Positions 1-8,193 of a stretch of 32,838 bases of DNA are shown one piece after another. The DNA is from Streptomyces phaeoluteigriseus (GTDB taxonomy: Bacteria; Actinomycetota; Actinomycetes; Streptomycetales; Streptomycetaceae): positions 695,245 to 728,082 of the forward strand of contig NZ_MPOH02000011.1 in NCBI RefSeq assembly GCF_001896135.2, given 5' to 3'. The translations under genes were made by a program, and so were the position numbers. Each line of letters begins with the position of its first letter. Position 1 is the stretch's first letter. The notes beneath the pieces were generated by a model, which had not been told where the DNA came from, searched no databases, and saw nothing but the letters and a program-made list of their open reading frames with translations.

Positions 1-34
1 GGGCAGGTGCGGTGGGTGATGGCGGCGGGGCGAG

Positions 35-205
35 GCGGGTGCGGTGAGGCCGATGCGAGGCGCGGGGCCGGTCGGCGGGTAGTGGGGGCGGGCAGGTGCG
101 GTGGCGCGGATGCGGGGAGCGGGGCCGGCCGGCAGGTGATGAGGGCGGCGCAGATGCGGTGAGCGGAGCCGGCCGGCTGGGTGAAGTGCGGTAAGGCTCA
201 GGGAG
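35..205. repeat. Degenerate tandem repeat, about 57-bp unit, three copies
   Basis: Units begin near 35, 92 and 150. Each starts with a form of GCAGGTGCGGTG, passes through GATGCG, and ends in GGGGCCGGCCGGC followed by GGTGATGAGG or a close variant. A partial unit precedes the first at 1-34. No convincing gene lies between 1 and 594. Open frames here have no ribosome binding site and give arginine-rich translations typical of GC-rich noncoding DNA. Confidence 0.65.
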
Positions 206-336
206 CCGACTGGGGTCCTCAAGGCAGGCTGAGCCGAGAAGCGGGCACCGTCGGGGCGCCGGCCACTGCCCAGATCGGCACCGGGACAGCCGGTCGAGCC
301 TGCACCGGCCCACACCCGGAAGCGGACCGGACACAG

Positions 337-605
337 CCGGTCACGCGGAACACCAGCCGCCGCCACGGTGACGAGGCAACCCTCCGCCGCCTACCGTCCT
401 CGTCGCGTAGAAGTCGGCCCAGGCGGGACCGCCGGTCACGCGGAACGCGGGCCACGGTGACGCCGCAACCCTCCACCCGCCGTCCCCGGCGCGTCGGAGT
501 CGACCCAGGCCGTGCCCGCCGGTCAGGCGGAACGCGGGCCACGGTGACGCGGCAGCCCTTCGCCGCCTACCGTCCCCGTCGCGTCAGGGTCGGCTCAGGC
601 CGGGG
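337..605. repeat. Three 86-95 bp tandem copies reaching into the 3' end of the anti-sigma gene
   Basis: Copies start with CCGGTCACGCGGAAC (or CCGGTCAGG) at 337, 432 and 519. Each continues through GCCACGGTGACG, CGCAACCCTCC or a variant, CGTCCCCG and GTCGGCCCAGGC. The third copy ends over the stop codon of the minus-strand anti-sigma gene (stop at 595-597). This looks like duplication of the gene's 3' flank. No coding role is apparent. Confidence 0.7.
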
Positions 606-1077
606 CGCCCAGTTCCGCCCATACCGTTTTGCCCGCGACGTCCGGGGTGCGTACGACTCCCCAGTCGAGGCAGAGGCGTTGCACGATGAACATGCCGTGG
701 CCGCCGGGGCGGCCCGCGCGGTGGGGGTTGCGGGGGGCCGGCTGACCGGTGCCGCGGTCGGAGACCTCGACGCGGATGACCTTGTTGTCGCAGCTGAGCT
801 GGAGCTGGTCCGGGCCCTCGGCGTGCAGGCAGGCGTTGGTGACCAGCTCGGAGACGACGAGTAGCACGTCCTCGGCGGCGGCCCGTTGGTCGGCGCCCGA
901 GGCGGGCAGCCAGCCCCAGGCGTACAACGCCTGACGGGCGAAGTCGCGGGCGAGGGGGACGACACCGCTCGCGTCGTCGAAGCTCAGTCTGCGGACCTGA
1001 CGACCCGCCGACGCTCCGGAAGCGCCGCTGGGCTCCGGGCCGCGGTCGCCCGGCGAGTAAGGCCGGGTGGTGCTCAT
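595..1077 (-). CDS. Anti-sigma factor, RsbW/SpoIIAB-like ATP-binding serine kinase
   Basis: A 160-residue protein of the GHKL/HATPase_c type. The N-box is seen as SELVTNACLHA, the G1 box as SDRGTGQ and the G2 box as GGHGMFIVQ, followed by a short C-terminal strand. Proteins of this family bind and inhibit SigB/SigF-type sigma factors and phosphorylate a STAS-domain antagonist. The first 45 residues or so are Ser/Gly/Pro-rich and probably disordered. The ATG at 1077 is preceded by GAGGTG at suitable spacing. The STAS gene (1424-1807) and the divergent sigma gene (2053-2958) complete a partner-switching set. It resembles the PrsI/ArsI/SigI group of S. coelicolor, but orthology is inferred from memory. 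Many small Streptomyces HATPase proteins have no defined partner, so proximity is the main evidence for the pairing. Confidence 0.85.
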   Translation of the reverse strand: MSTTRPYSPGDRGPEPSGASGASAGRQVRRLSFDDASGVVPLARDFARQALYAWGWLPASGADQRAAAEDVLLVVSELVTNACLHAEGPDQLQLSCDNKVIRVEVSDRGTGQPAPRNPHRAGRPGGHGMFIVQRLCLDWGVVRTPDVAGKTVWAELGAPA

Positions 1078-1089
1078 CAGCGCTTCACC

Positions 1090-1242
1090 TCACCGCTTCA
1101 CCAGTGCAGAGTTCAAGGCCACGTTCAGTTCGTCGTTCGGTTCATCGTTCGCACGATGGCGGATTCCGGGGCTGCGCGGCACCTCGGGGGTGCCGGAGCC
1201 AGTACACACGTCCAGCGGTCTCCGCACGGTCGGTCTGCGCAT
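1090..1242 (-). CDS. Possible small 50-residue protein upstream of the anti-sigma gene
   Basis: An ATG at 1242 follows AGGAG with an 8-nt spacer and opens a 50-codon frame whose stop lies 12 nt before the anti-sigma start. The translation starts MRRPTVRRPLDVC and ends in the acidic, Asn/Asp-rich segment NDEPNDELNVALNSALVKR. I do not recognise a family. The good ribosome binding site and the tight spacing argue for translation or at least translational coupling. The composition of the first half is unremarkable for noncoding GC-rich DNA. It could be a leader peptide or a small regulatory protein of the partner-switching operon, or it could be spurious. Confidence 0.45.
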   Translation of the reverse strand: MRRPTVRRPLDVCTGSGTPEVPRSPGIRHRANDEPNDELNVALNSALVKR

Positions 1243-1423
1243 GCCGCCCTCTCCTCGTGCTGTGCCGCCGACATGTTCAGGTGTCTCCTGCCCGACGGAA
1301 CGGGCGGAACACCCCTCGTTCGCCCACAGGTGACCACCCTGTCCATCCCGGGTGGGCCGTGGCGCGCGGGAGTGCCGGTCGCGCCCGGCCGCCGGGACGG
1401 GGCCGACGGGGCGGGGCCCGGGG

Positions 1424-1807
1424 TCAGCCGTCGCCGTCACCGTCCGCGAGGGCCGCCTCTACCGTGTCGTGCACGGTGAAGACGGCGTCCGCTCCGGTGA
1501 TCTCGAACACCCTGGCCACGACGGGCAGCATGCCCGCCAGGTGCACCCCGCCACCCACGGCCTCCGCCTTCAGGCGGGCGCCGAGCAGGACGTTGAGCCC
1601 CGTGGAGTCGCAGAACTCCAGCCGTGAGCAGTCCACGACGAGTCGGCTCAACCCCTTGGCGAGGCACTCGTCGAGTGGCTCGCGCAACAGATCGGCCGTG
1701 TGGTGGTCCAGCTCACCGGCCGGGGTCACGACGGCGCTCGAGCCCTCTTCCCGCACTTCCACCATGAGCCGGCCAGACTGTGCGCTGCCGACCGTCCCGC
1801 GGTCCAT
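1424..1807 (-). CDS. STAS-domain anti-anti-sigma factor (RsbV/SpoIIAA-like)
   Basis: A 127-residue single-domain STAS protein. The fold is recognisable from the early strand SSAVVTPAGELDHHTA, the central LSRLVVDCSRLEFCDSTGLN and the C-terminal helix around VARVFEITGADAVF. The serine of CDSTGLN is at the position phosphorylated by the cognate kinase in this family. When unphosphorylated, the protein binds the anti-sigma kinase and frees the sigma factor. The start is ATG at 1807, preceded by GGGAGA. It is the first gene of the minus-strand module and is transcribed away from the sigma gene, leaving a 245-bp divergent intergenic region that can hold promoters for both directions. Paralogues are numerous in Streptomyces, so the partner is inferred from position. 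Confidence 0.88.
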   Translation of the reverse strand: MDRGTVGSAQSGRLMVEVREEGSSAVVTPAGELDHHTADLLREPLDECLAKGLSRLVVDCSRLEFCDSTGLNVLLGARLKAEAVGGGVHLAGMLPVVARVFEITGADAVFTVHDTVEAALADGDGDG

Positions 1808-1924
1808 GCCGTGTCTCTCCCGAGGTCGTGAGTCCTAGCTGACGCCCCCGAACACTACGCCCTTGATACGCACTCCAACAGCCGAACAATCGCACACAAA
1901 CGGACATACCATAACAAACCGCAC

Positions 1925-1954
1925 TTGCGATCGGTTGAGTAAAGCGGGTAGGGC
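1925..1954 (+). promoter_or_regulatory. Candidate promoter for the sigma factor gene
   Basis: TTGCGA (1925-1930) and TAGGGC (1949-1954) are separated by 18 nt, near a Streptomyces housekeeping promoter, about 100 nt before the sigma start. The surrounding 1855-1935 stretch is AT-richer than average. A GGGTAG at 1946-1951 resembles a SigB-type -10 box, but I see no matching -35 element. Confidence 0.3.
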
Positions 1955-2052
1955 TAGAGGGACACACCCAACATGGCCGGCTTTGGAGGCGCCGCACACC
2001 GTAGTGCACGCACTGGCTTCGGCAGCCATATGCCGAGAACGATGGAGGACTC

Positions 2053-2958
2053 ATGTCATCCCGGCTCGACGCTCCGCATACCCACAGGGCGACGTCGACA
2101 CCCCCTCCGGAACAGCTGAATCCCATCGAGCAGAGTGGCGGTCCCCGTGACGCCCTCGCCGGACTCCCGGAGATCCCCCCGTACGACGAGGTCGGACCCG
2201 TCGACGCGCGGGCCCTGTCCAAGACCCTCTTCCAGCGACTGGACTCGCTGGAGGAAGGCACGTACGAGTACTCGTACGTACGCAACACGCTCGTCGAACT
2301 GAACCTCGCGCTGGTCAAGTTCGCGGCCTCCCGTTTTCGCTCCCGCAGCGAGCCCATGGAGGACATCATCCAGGTCGGCACGATCGGCCTGATCAAAGCG
2401 ATCGACCGCTTCGAACTCAGTCGTGGTGTGGAGTTCCCCACCTTCGCGATGCCAACCATCGTGGGCGAGATCAAGCGTTTCTTCCGTGACACGTCCTGGT
2501 CCGTGCGCGTCCCGCGCCGGCTCCAGGAGCTGCGCCTCGACCTGGCCAAGGCCGGCGACGAACTGGCGCAGCAGCTCGACCGCGCCCCCACCGTGGCCGA
2601 GCTGGCGGAGCGCCTCGGCCTCTCCAACGAGGAGGTCGTCGAGGGCATGGCCGCCTCGAACGCGTACACCGCCGCCTCGCTGGACGCCCAGCCGGAGGAG
2701 GACGACGCGGAGGGCGCCCTCGCCGACCGCATCGGCTACGAGGACCACGGACTCGAAGGCATCGAGTACGTCGAGTCGTTGAAGCCGATGATCGCCGGAC
2801 TCCCGCCCCGCGACCGGAAGATCCTCTCGCTGCGCTTCGTCGCCGGGATGACCCAGTCGGAGATCGGCGAGGAACTCGGCATCTCGCAGATGCACGTCTC
2901 GCGGCTGCTGTCGCGCACGCTGGTACGGCTGCGCAAGGGCCTGACGCTGGAGGAGTGA
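2053..2958 (+). CDS. RNA polymerase sigma factor, SigB/SigF/SigG subfamily
   Basis: A 301-residue group-3 sigma factor. Region 2 spans roughly residues 75-145, with LVKFAASRF, the DIIQVGTIGLIKAIDRFE core, and FPTFAMPTIVGEIKRFFRD. Region 3 contains VPRRLQELRLDL and the motif RAPTVAELAERLGLS. Region 4 (about 230-295) has LPPRDRKILSLRF and the helix-turn-helix GMTQSEIGEELGISQMHVSRLL. Such factors direct stress or developmental regulons and are held inactive by RsbW-like kinases. The first 45 residues are a poorly conserved, Pro-rich extension. The start at 2053 has GGAGGA nearby (about 2044-2049). Divergent placement from STAS and kinase genes suggests this is their target. It is probably the sigI counterpart, although several paralogues in Streptomyces look similar. 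Confidence 0.92.
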   Translation: MSSRLDAPHTHRATSTPPPEQLNPIEQSGGPRDALAGLPEIPPYDEVGPVDARALSKTLFQRLDSLEEGTYEYSYVRNTLVELNLALVKFAASRFRSRSEPMEDIIQVGTIGLIKAIDRFELSRGVEFPTFAMPTIVGEIKRFFRDTSWSVRVPRRLQELRLDLAKAGDELAQQLDRAPTVAELAERLGLSNEEVVEGMAASNAYTAASLDAQPEEDDAEGALADRIGYEDHGLEGIEYVESLKPMIAGLPPRDRKILSLRFVAGMTQSEIGEELGISQMHVSRLLSRTLVRLRKGLTLEE

Positions 2959-3010
2959 GCGCGCCTCCCCCGACGACGGAGGCCGGGGAGTCCCGGAGAC
3001 CAGTGCGGTC

Positions 3011-3050
3011 CGTGCCCGGGTGAGCGGTTGGATGCCGCCACCCGGGCACG
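3011..3050 (+). terminator. Strong hairpin after the sigma gene
   Basis: Perfect 12-bp arms, CGTGCCCGGGTG at 3011-3022 and its complement at 3039-3050. The stem is extended by an inner GCGG/CCGC pairing with one bulged A. It lies about 50 nt after the sigma stop. There is no T-run, as is common in Streptomyces. Confidence 0.7.
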
Positions 3051-3081
3051 GCCTTGCCACCTGGGTACGGCCTTGCCACCG
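3044..3081. repeat. Two tandem 19-bp units
   Basis: GGGCACGGCCTTGCCACCT is followed directly by GGGTACGGCCTTGCCACCG, differing at two positions. The pair starts within the right arm of the preceding hairpin. The rest of 2959-3337 shows no gene. Confidence 0.6.
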
Positions 3082-3253
3082 GGCCGGAGGCAGGCCCGCC
3101 ACTCGGGACCGGGCTCCGGATCCGGCAGTGCTCCTCGGTGGACGGCCGCGACGGGCCGACCCTCGCGCCGCTGGACGGGCGGCGCCCACGGCGATGTTGA
3201 CGGGCCGGGGCGTGTGACGGTCAGGTTGCTGTCCTCATCGTGAGACAAGGCGC

Positions 3254-3283
3254 TGACCTGGACCGCCGTCCCCCCTTACGCTG
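3254..3283 (+). promoter_or_regulatory. Candidate promoter for the EamA transporter gene
   Basis: CTGACC (3254-3259) and TACGCT (3278-3283) are separated by 18 nt, which places a start of transcription near 3290, about 48 nt before the ATG. The match to consensus is moderate. Confidence 0.35.
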
Positions 3284-3337
3284 TGGCCGCCCTCTGGCCG
3301 GCAGTGGGGCCGTCGACCGCCGTGAGGACCCACACCG

Positions 3338-4317
3338 ATGCCCGCTCCCGTCTCCCGCCTCGGCCGGTTCGCCGACCTCCCCGTGCTGTTGGTCGCCGCC
3401 GTGTGGGGGTCCAGCTATCTCGCCGCGAAGGGCGTGACCACCGCGGACACCGTGCTGGCGGTGCTCGTGCTGCGGTTCGGCGTGGTGCTTCCGGTGCTGG
3501 TGGCCGTCGGGTGGCGTCGGCTGCGGGCGCTGAGCGGCGCACAGTGGCGGGGCGCGGGACTGCTCGGGCTGATCCTCGCCGGGATCTTCCTGCTGGAGAC
3601 CTACGGGGTGGTGCACACCTCGGCGACCAACGCGGGCCTGATCATCAGCCTGACCATGGTGTTCACACCGCTCGCCGAGAGTTGGGCGCGCGGGGTGCGG
3701 CTGCCCGGGGCGTTCCTGGCGGCGGCGGGCCTGTCGGTGGCGGGCGTGGCGCTGCTGACGCAGGGTGCCGGGTTCACCGCTCCGTCGGGGGGCGATCTGC
3801 TGATGCTGGGGGCGGCGGCCGCCCGTACCGTGCACGTGCTGGCCATGGCGCGGATGGAGTCCGTGCGCGGGGCGGACGCGTTGTCCCTGACCACCGTCCA
3901 ACTGGGCGGTGCCGTCGCCGTGTTCACCGTGCTGGTCACCATGCCGGGGACGGGGGCGTCACCGTGGGCCGCCGCGGCGGACTTCGGCGCCGGGGACTGG
4001 GCCTGGCTGGTCTACCTCTCCGTGTTCTGCACGCTGTTCGCCTTCTTCGTGCAGATGTGGGCCGTCCGGCGTACGTCGCCGTCCCGGGTCAGCCTGCTGC
4101 TGGGCACCGAACCGGTGTGGGCGGCGGCCGTGGGCATCGCACTCGCCGGGGACGGCCGGGATGGCTGGGTCTGGTGGGCGCGGTGCTGGTGCTCGTGGGT
4201 ACGGCGTGGGGGCGGTCGGTGGCGGACCGGAGGCGGGCGGCCGCGAGCGAGCCCCCTCAGACCACCCGTACGCCCCGCCGCCACACCTCCGAGACGAGCG
4301 GTACGCCCGGCCGGTAG
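3338..4317 (+). pseudogene. EamA/DMT-family transporter, apparent one-base frameshift near 4156
   Basis: The first 270 residues are a clear drug/metabolite transporter of the EamA type. Repeated hydrophobic segments start at LPVLLVAAVWGSSYLAAKG, and the second EamA repeat contains YLSVFCTLFAFFVQMWAV and SRVSLLLGTEPVWAA. After GIALAGDG the frame turns into Arg/Gly/Pro-rich nonsense and runs to 4504. The neighbouring frame supplies the expected last helix, GWLGLVGAVLVLVGTAWG, ending at a TAG at 4315-4317. One extra C in the GGCC at about 4155 would restore a 326-residue protein, a normal family length. The restored end would overlap the convergent hutI gene by about 60 nt. The lesion may be real or an assembly error. 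The substrate is unknown; the family exports metabolites and drugs across the inner membrane. Confidence 0.8.
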
Positions 4318-5429
4318 GCCAGGTGGACGTGGCTCGGGGCGTCCAGGACGGTCAGGTCGGCGTGGGCGCCGGGGGTCACGCGGCCCACGTCCGTACGGCG
4401 CAGGGCCGCCGCGCCGCCCGCCGTGGCCGACCAGACCGCCTCGTCGGGCGTCATCCCCATGTCCCGGACGGCGAGCGCGACGCAGAACGGCACGGACGAC
4501 GTGAAGGACGAGCCCGGGTTGCAGTCCGTGGACAGGGCCACGGTGACGCCGGCGTCCAGCAGGCGGCGGGCGTCCGGCCACGCGGCCCGGGTGGAGAACT
4601 CCGCGCCGGGCAGGAGCGTGGCGACCGTCGCGCTGTTCGCGAGGGCGTCCACGTCGGCGTCGGTGAGGTGGGTGCAGTGGTCCGCGCTGGCCGCGTCCAG
4701 TTCGACGGCCAGCTGTACGCCGGGGCCGTGGGAGAGCTGGTTGGCGTGGATGCGGGGGTGCAGGCCCTTGGCCTTTCCGGCGGTGAGGATCGCGCGGGCC
4801 TGGTCGCCGTCGAAGGCGCCCTGCTCGCAGAAGACGTCGATCCAGCGGGCGTGCGGGGCGCAGGCGTCGAGCATCTCGCCGGTGACGAGGGCGACGTAGC
4901 CGGCCGGGTCGCCGGCGAAGTCCGGGGCCACGATGTGGGCGCCGAGGTAGGTCACCTCGTCGGTGTGGGCGGCTGCGATGCGCAGGGCGCGGGCCTCGTC
5001 GGCGACCGTCAGGCCGTAGCCGGACTTCGTCTCGAAGGTGGTCGTGCCCTGGCGCAGGGCCTCGGCGAGGTAGCGGACGAGGTTGCGTTCGAGGTCGTCG
5101 TCGCTCGCCGCGCGGGTCGCCGCGACCGTCGTACGGATGCCGCCCGCGGTGTAGGACCGCCCCGACATGCGGGCGTTGAACTCCTGGGTGCGGTCGCCCG
5201 CGAAGACGAGGTGCGAGTGGGAGTCGACGAAGCCGGGGAGCACCGCCCGGCCACCGGCGTCGACCCGGTTGTCAGTGGCGGGTGCTTTGCTTGATTCACC
5301 GGTCCACGCGACGCGGTCGCCGTCGATGACGACGGCCGCGTCCTGGATCAGACCGAGGGGGGAGCTGTCGCCGAGGGAGGGGTCGTTGGTGACCAGCGTG
5401 GCGATGTTGGTGATGACGGTGCTGCTCAT
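4257..5429 (-). CDS. hutI: Imidazolonepropionase
   Basis: A 390-residue amidohydrolase-superfamily enzyme that hydrolyses 4-imidazolone-5-propionate to N-formimino-L-glutamate, the third step of histidine degradation. The metal site is visible as [13 protein letters not shown] near residue 65, with later ligands in [16 protein letters not shown] and the Asp of [15 protein letters not shown] is characteristic of HutI. The ATG at 5429 is preceded by GAGGAC at good spacing, and the length fits the family. It is the last gene of the hutU-amidohydrolase-hutF-hutI operon, 35 nt after the hutF stop. Its 3' end overlaps the restored reading frame of the convergent EamA gene. Confidence 0.95.
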   Translation of the reverse strand: MSSTVITNIATLVTNDPSLGDSSPLGLIQDAAVVIDGDRVAWTGESSKAPATDNRVDAGGRAVLPGFVDSHSHLVFAGDRTQEFNARMSGRSYTAGGIRTTVAATRAASDDDLERNLVRYLAEALRQGTTTFETKSGYGLTVADEARALRIAAAHTDEVTYLGAHIVAPDFAGDPAGYVALVTGEMLDACAPHARWIDVFCEQGAFDGDQARAILTAGKAKGLHPRIHANQLSHGPGVQLAVELDAASADHCTHLTDADVDALANSATVATLLPGAEFSTRAAWPDARRLLDAGVTVALSTDCNPGSSFTSSVPFCVALAVRDMGMTPDEAVWSATAGGAAALRRTDVGRVTPGAHADLTVLDAPSHVHLAYRPGVPLVSEVWRRGVRVV

Positions 5430-5464
5430 CGTGTCCTCGTGGGCGTGGGCGTCGGTGGGTGGTG

Positions 5465-6817
5465 TCAGGAGGAGCGCAGGGCTTCGACGGCCCGCGCGAG
5501 GGCCTGCGGCACGTCCGGTACGAGCGTGTGCGCCCCGTCCCGTACGACGTGCCGCCCGGCGACGACCGTATGCCGTACGTCGGCCGCGGTCGCCGCGAAT
5601 ACGGCCGTCTCGGCGCCCAGTGAGGGCAGTGGGCCCGCTGTCCTGACCGAGTCGAGCGCGATCGTCGTGAAGTCGGCGGCCGTGCCGGTCTCCAGGGTGC
5701 CCGCGTCGTCCCGGCCGAGGGCGGCGTGACCGTCGGCGGAGGCGGCCCGCAGCAGGGCGGCGGCCGTCCAGTGCCCCCGGGTCCGGCTGCGCAGCCGCTC
5801 GTTCAGCTCCATCGCGCGGGCCTCTTCGAGCAGGTCGATCACGGCGTGGCTGTCGGAGCCGAGGGAGAGCGGGGAGCCGGCCTGCTGCAGGGCGACGGCC
5901 GGGCCGATGCCGTCGGCGAGGTCCCGTTCCGTCGTCGGGCACATGCAGGTGCCGGTGCGGGAGCGGCCGAGGAGGGCGATGTCCTCGTCGGTGAGGTGGG
6001 TGTTGTGGACGCCCGTGGTGCGCGCGCCGAGGACACCGTGCTCGGCGAGCAGCTGGGTCGGGGTGCGGCCGTGGGCCTCGCGGCAGGCCTTGTTCTCGGC
6101 GGTCTGCTCGGACAGGTGGACGTGCAGCGGCGCCCCGCGCTCCTCGGCCCAGCGGGACACGGTCGCCAACTGGGCGGCGGGCACGGCCCGCACGGAGTGG
6201 ATCGCGGCCCCGATCCGTGCGTGATCCCGTTCCTTGAGAAGTGAACAGCGTTCGGCCCAGGCGTCCGCGTCGCCGTCGGAGAAGCGGAGCTGGTGGGCGT
6301 TGGGGGCTTGTCCGAAGCCGGAGGAGAGGTAGGCGGTGTCGAGGAGGGTGATGCGGATACCGGCTTCGGCGGCGGCCTCTATCAGGGCCTCGCCCATCGC
6401 GTTGGGGTCGGCGTAGGGGGTGCCGCCGGGCGCGTGGTGCACGTAGTGGAACTCGCCGACGGCCGTGATGCCGGCCAGGGCCATCTCGGCGTACACCGCG
6501 CGGGCCAGCTGGTGGTAGGTCTCCGGGGTGAGCCGGTCGGCCACGGAGTACATGACCTCGCGCCAGGTCCAGAAGGTGCCCGAGCCGACCTGCACGGTGC
6601 CGCGCAGGGCGCGGTGGAAGGCGTGGCTGTGGGCGTTCGCCAGGCCCGGAAGGGTCAGCCCGCGCAGGATCTCGGCGCCGGGCGGCGGGGCGTCGGCACC
6701 CGTGCGGACGGCGGTGATCCGGCCGTCCACGACGTCCAGGGCGACGCCCGGCTCGACGTGGGTGCCGAGCCAGGCGTGTTCCAGCCAGTACGTCCGTGTC
6801 CGCTGCGTGGGGGTCAC
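5465..6817 (-). CDS. hutF: Formimidoylglutamate deiminase
   Basis: A 450-residue amidohydrolase-superfamily protein. Family ligands are visible in [14 protein letters not shown] (about residue 60), [15 protein letters not shown] and [14 protein letters not shown]. HutF removes ammonia from N-formimino-L-glutamate to give N-formyl-L-glutamate, the five-step route rather than HutG hydrolysis to formamide. The start is GTG at 6817, chosen because it overlaps the TGA of the upstream amidohydrolase in a GTGA arrangement. [18 protein letters not shown] is the natural N-terminus of the family. The next step, N-formylglutamate to glutamate, has no canonical enzyme in the window; the upstream M20 protein is a candidate. 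Confidence 0.93.
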   Translation of the reverse strand: MTPTQRTRTYWLEHAWLGTHVEPGVALDVVDGRITAVRTGADAPPPGAEILRGLTLPGLANAHSHAFHRALRGTVQVGSGTFWTWREVMYSVADRLTPETYHQLARAVYAEMALAGITAVGEFHYVHHAPGGTPYADPNAMGEALIEAAAEAGIRITLLDTAYLSSGFGQAPNAHQLRFSDGDADAWAERCSLLKERDHARIGAAIHSVRAVPAAQLATVSRWAEERGAPLHVHLSEQTAENKACREAHGRTPTQLLAEHGVLGARTTGVHNTHLTDEDIALLGRSRTGTCMCPTTERDLADGIGPAVALQQAGSPLSLGSDSHAVIDLLEEARAMELNERLRSRTRGHWTAAALLRAASADGHAALGRDDAGTLETGTAADFTTIALDSVRTAGPLPSLGAETAVFAATAADVRHTVVAGRHVVRDGAHTLVPDVPQALARAVEALRSS

Positions 6818-8193
6818 GTGCAGGCCAGCCCTTCCAGTACGTCGGCGAGTGCGAGCACCCCGGCGACGCAGTCGTCCTCGGCCGCGTACTCGGCCGGGGA
6901 GTGCGAGACGCCCGTGGGGTTGCGCACGAACAGCATGGCGGTCGGGATGCTCCCGGAGAGGATTCCGGCGTCGTGTCCGGCGCCCGTGCCGAGGACGGGG
7001 ACCTTGAGGCCGGCGTCGTTGCGGCCGGTGTCCTTGCCCAGGAGGCGGGCGAGTTCGTCGCGCAGGGCGTGGTCGAACTCGACGACGGGCGTGAAGGACT
7101 CGCGGACGACGTCCAGGTCGACGCCGTGTGCCGTCGCGTACTCGCGGGCCGCCTTCTCGACGCCGCCGACCACCTGGTCGAGGCTCTGCTGGTCGGCGGC
7201 GCGGGAGTCGAGCCAGCCGCGCACCAGGGACGGGACGGCGTTGACGCCGTTGGGCTCGACGGAGATCTTGCCGAAGGTGGCGACGGCACCGGCGAGTCGG
7301 GCCTCGCGTCGGGCGGCGAGCACGGTCTCGGCGTACGGCAGCATCGGGTCGCGCCGGTCCACCAGCCGGGTGGTGCCGGCGTGGTTGGCCTCGCCCCGGA
7401 AGTCGAACCGCCAGCGGCCGTGCGGCCAGATGGCGCTGGCGATGCCGACCCGGTCGCCGCTGAGGTCGAGGGCTCGGCCCTGTTCGACGTGCAGTTCGAC
7501 GAAGGCGCCGATCCGGCCGAGTCGTTCCGGGTCCGGGCCGATGGCGTCGGGGTCGTACCCGGCGGCCTCCATGGCTCGCGGCAGGGTGATGCCGTCGCCG
7601 TCGGTCAGCCGGTGGGCCTGCTCGACCGTGAGGTGCCCGGCGGTGAGCCGGGAGCCGACACAGGCGAGCCCGAAGCGGGCGCCCTCCTCGTCGCCGAAGT
7701 TGACGAGGGCGAGGGGCCTGGCGAACCGCGCTCCCCTGCGGCGCAGTTCGTCGAGCGCGGCGAAGGACGACACGACGCCGAGGGGCCCGTCGAAGGCACC
7801 CCCGTCGGGCACCGAGTCGAGATGCGACCCGGTGACGACGGCGTCCCCGGCGGCGGGGTCGCCGAGCCAGGCCCACTGGTTGCCGTTGCGGTCGACCTCG
7901 TAGGCCAGCCCGCGCGCCTCGGCCTGGTCCTTGAACCAGGCCCGGCAGTCGGCGTCGGCGGCCGTCCAGGCGTAACGGCGGTAGCCACCGGAGTCGGGGT
8001 GCCGTCCGACGGGGCGCAGGTCGCGCCACATCTGCTGGAAGGACACACCGGCCGGACCGGCGCCCGCGCCCGCGCCCACATCCGCACCCGCGCCCGCACC
8101 GGGCGGTGAGATCGCGGTCCTGGTCCCGGCCCCGGCCGTGGTCCCGGTCTCCGCCGGACGGCTGCCGCCCGCTTCTGCTCCCGGACGGGTCAC
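6814..8193 (-). CDS. M20-family amidohydrolase (allantoate amidohydrolase / N-carbamoyl-amino-acid hydrolase type)
   Basis: A 459-residue zinc peptidase-like protein of the AllC/HyuC group. Metal and substrate motifs appear in order: [51 protein letters not shown] and a C-terminal SHSPAEY. The family cleaves carbamoyl or ureido groups from amino acids. Position between hutU and hutF, with 4-nt GTGA overlaps at both ends, ties it to histidine degradation. There it could deformylate N-formylglutamate; this is inference. The GTG at 8193 overlaps the hutU stop. Residues 20-50 are a low-complexity Ala/Gly-rich extension built from short DNA repeats. A second GTG at 8046 (VSFQQMW) would remove it but has no clear ribosome binding site. 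Automatic annotation would call it allantoate amidohydrolase, yet no other purine-degradation gene is here. Confidence 0.88.
   Translation of the reverse strand: MTRPGAEAGGSRPAETGTTAGAGTRTAISPPGAGAGADVGAGAGAGPAGVSFQQMWRDLRPVGRHPDSGGYRRYAWTAADADCRAWFKDQAEARGLAYEVDRNGNQWAWLGDPAAGDAVVTGSHLDSVPDGGAFDGPLGVVSSFAALDELRRRGARFARPLALVNFGDEEGARFGLACVGSRLTAGHLTVEQAHRLTDGDGITLPRAMEAAGYDPDAIGPDPERLGRIGAFVELHVEQGRALDLSGDRVGIASAIWPHGRWRFDFRGEANHAGTTRLVDRRDPMLPYAETVLAARREARLAGAVATFGKISVEPNGVNAVPSLVRGWLDSRAADQQSLDQVVGGVEKAAREYATAHGVDLDVVRESFTPVVEFDHALRDELARLLGKDTGRNDAGLKVPVLGTGAGHDAGILSGSIPTAMLFVRNPTGVSHSPAEYAAEDDCVAGVLALADVLEGLACT

Noticed and set aside
181..864. Plus-strand open frame over the repeats and the anti-sigma gene
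   Set aside because: No ribosome binding site, Arg-rich composition, and antisense to a clear gene.
4257..7289. A 1010-codon minus-strand open frame spanning hutI, hutF and the M20 gene
   Set aside because: Only the last 390 codons are hutI; the rest is Arg/Pro-rich shadow translation of the neighbouring genes, an effect of high GC.
6814..8193. Purine (allantoin) degradation cluster
   Set aside because: The AllC-like gene stands alone among hut genes; no allantoinase, uricase or ureidoglycolate gene is present.
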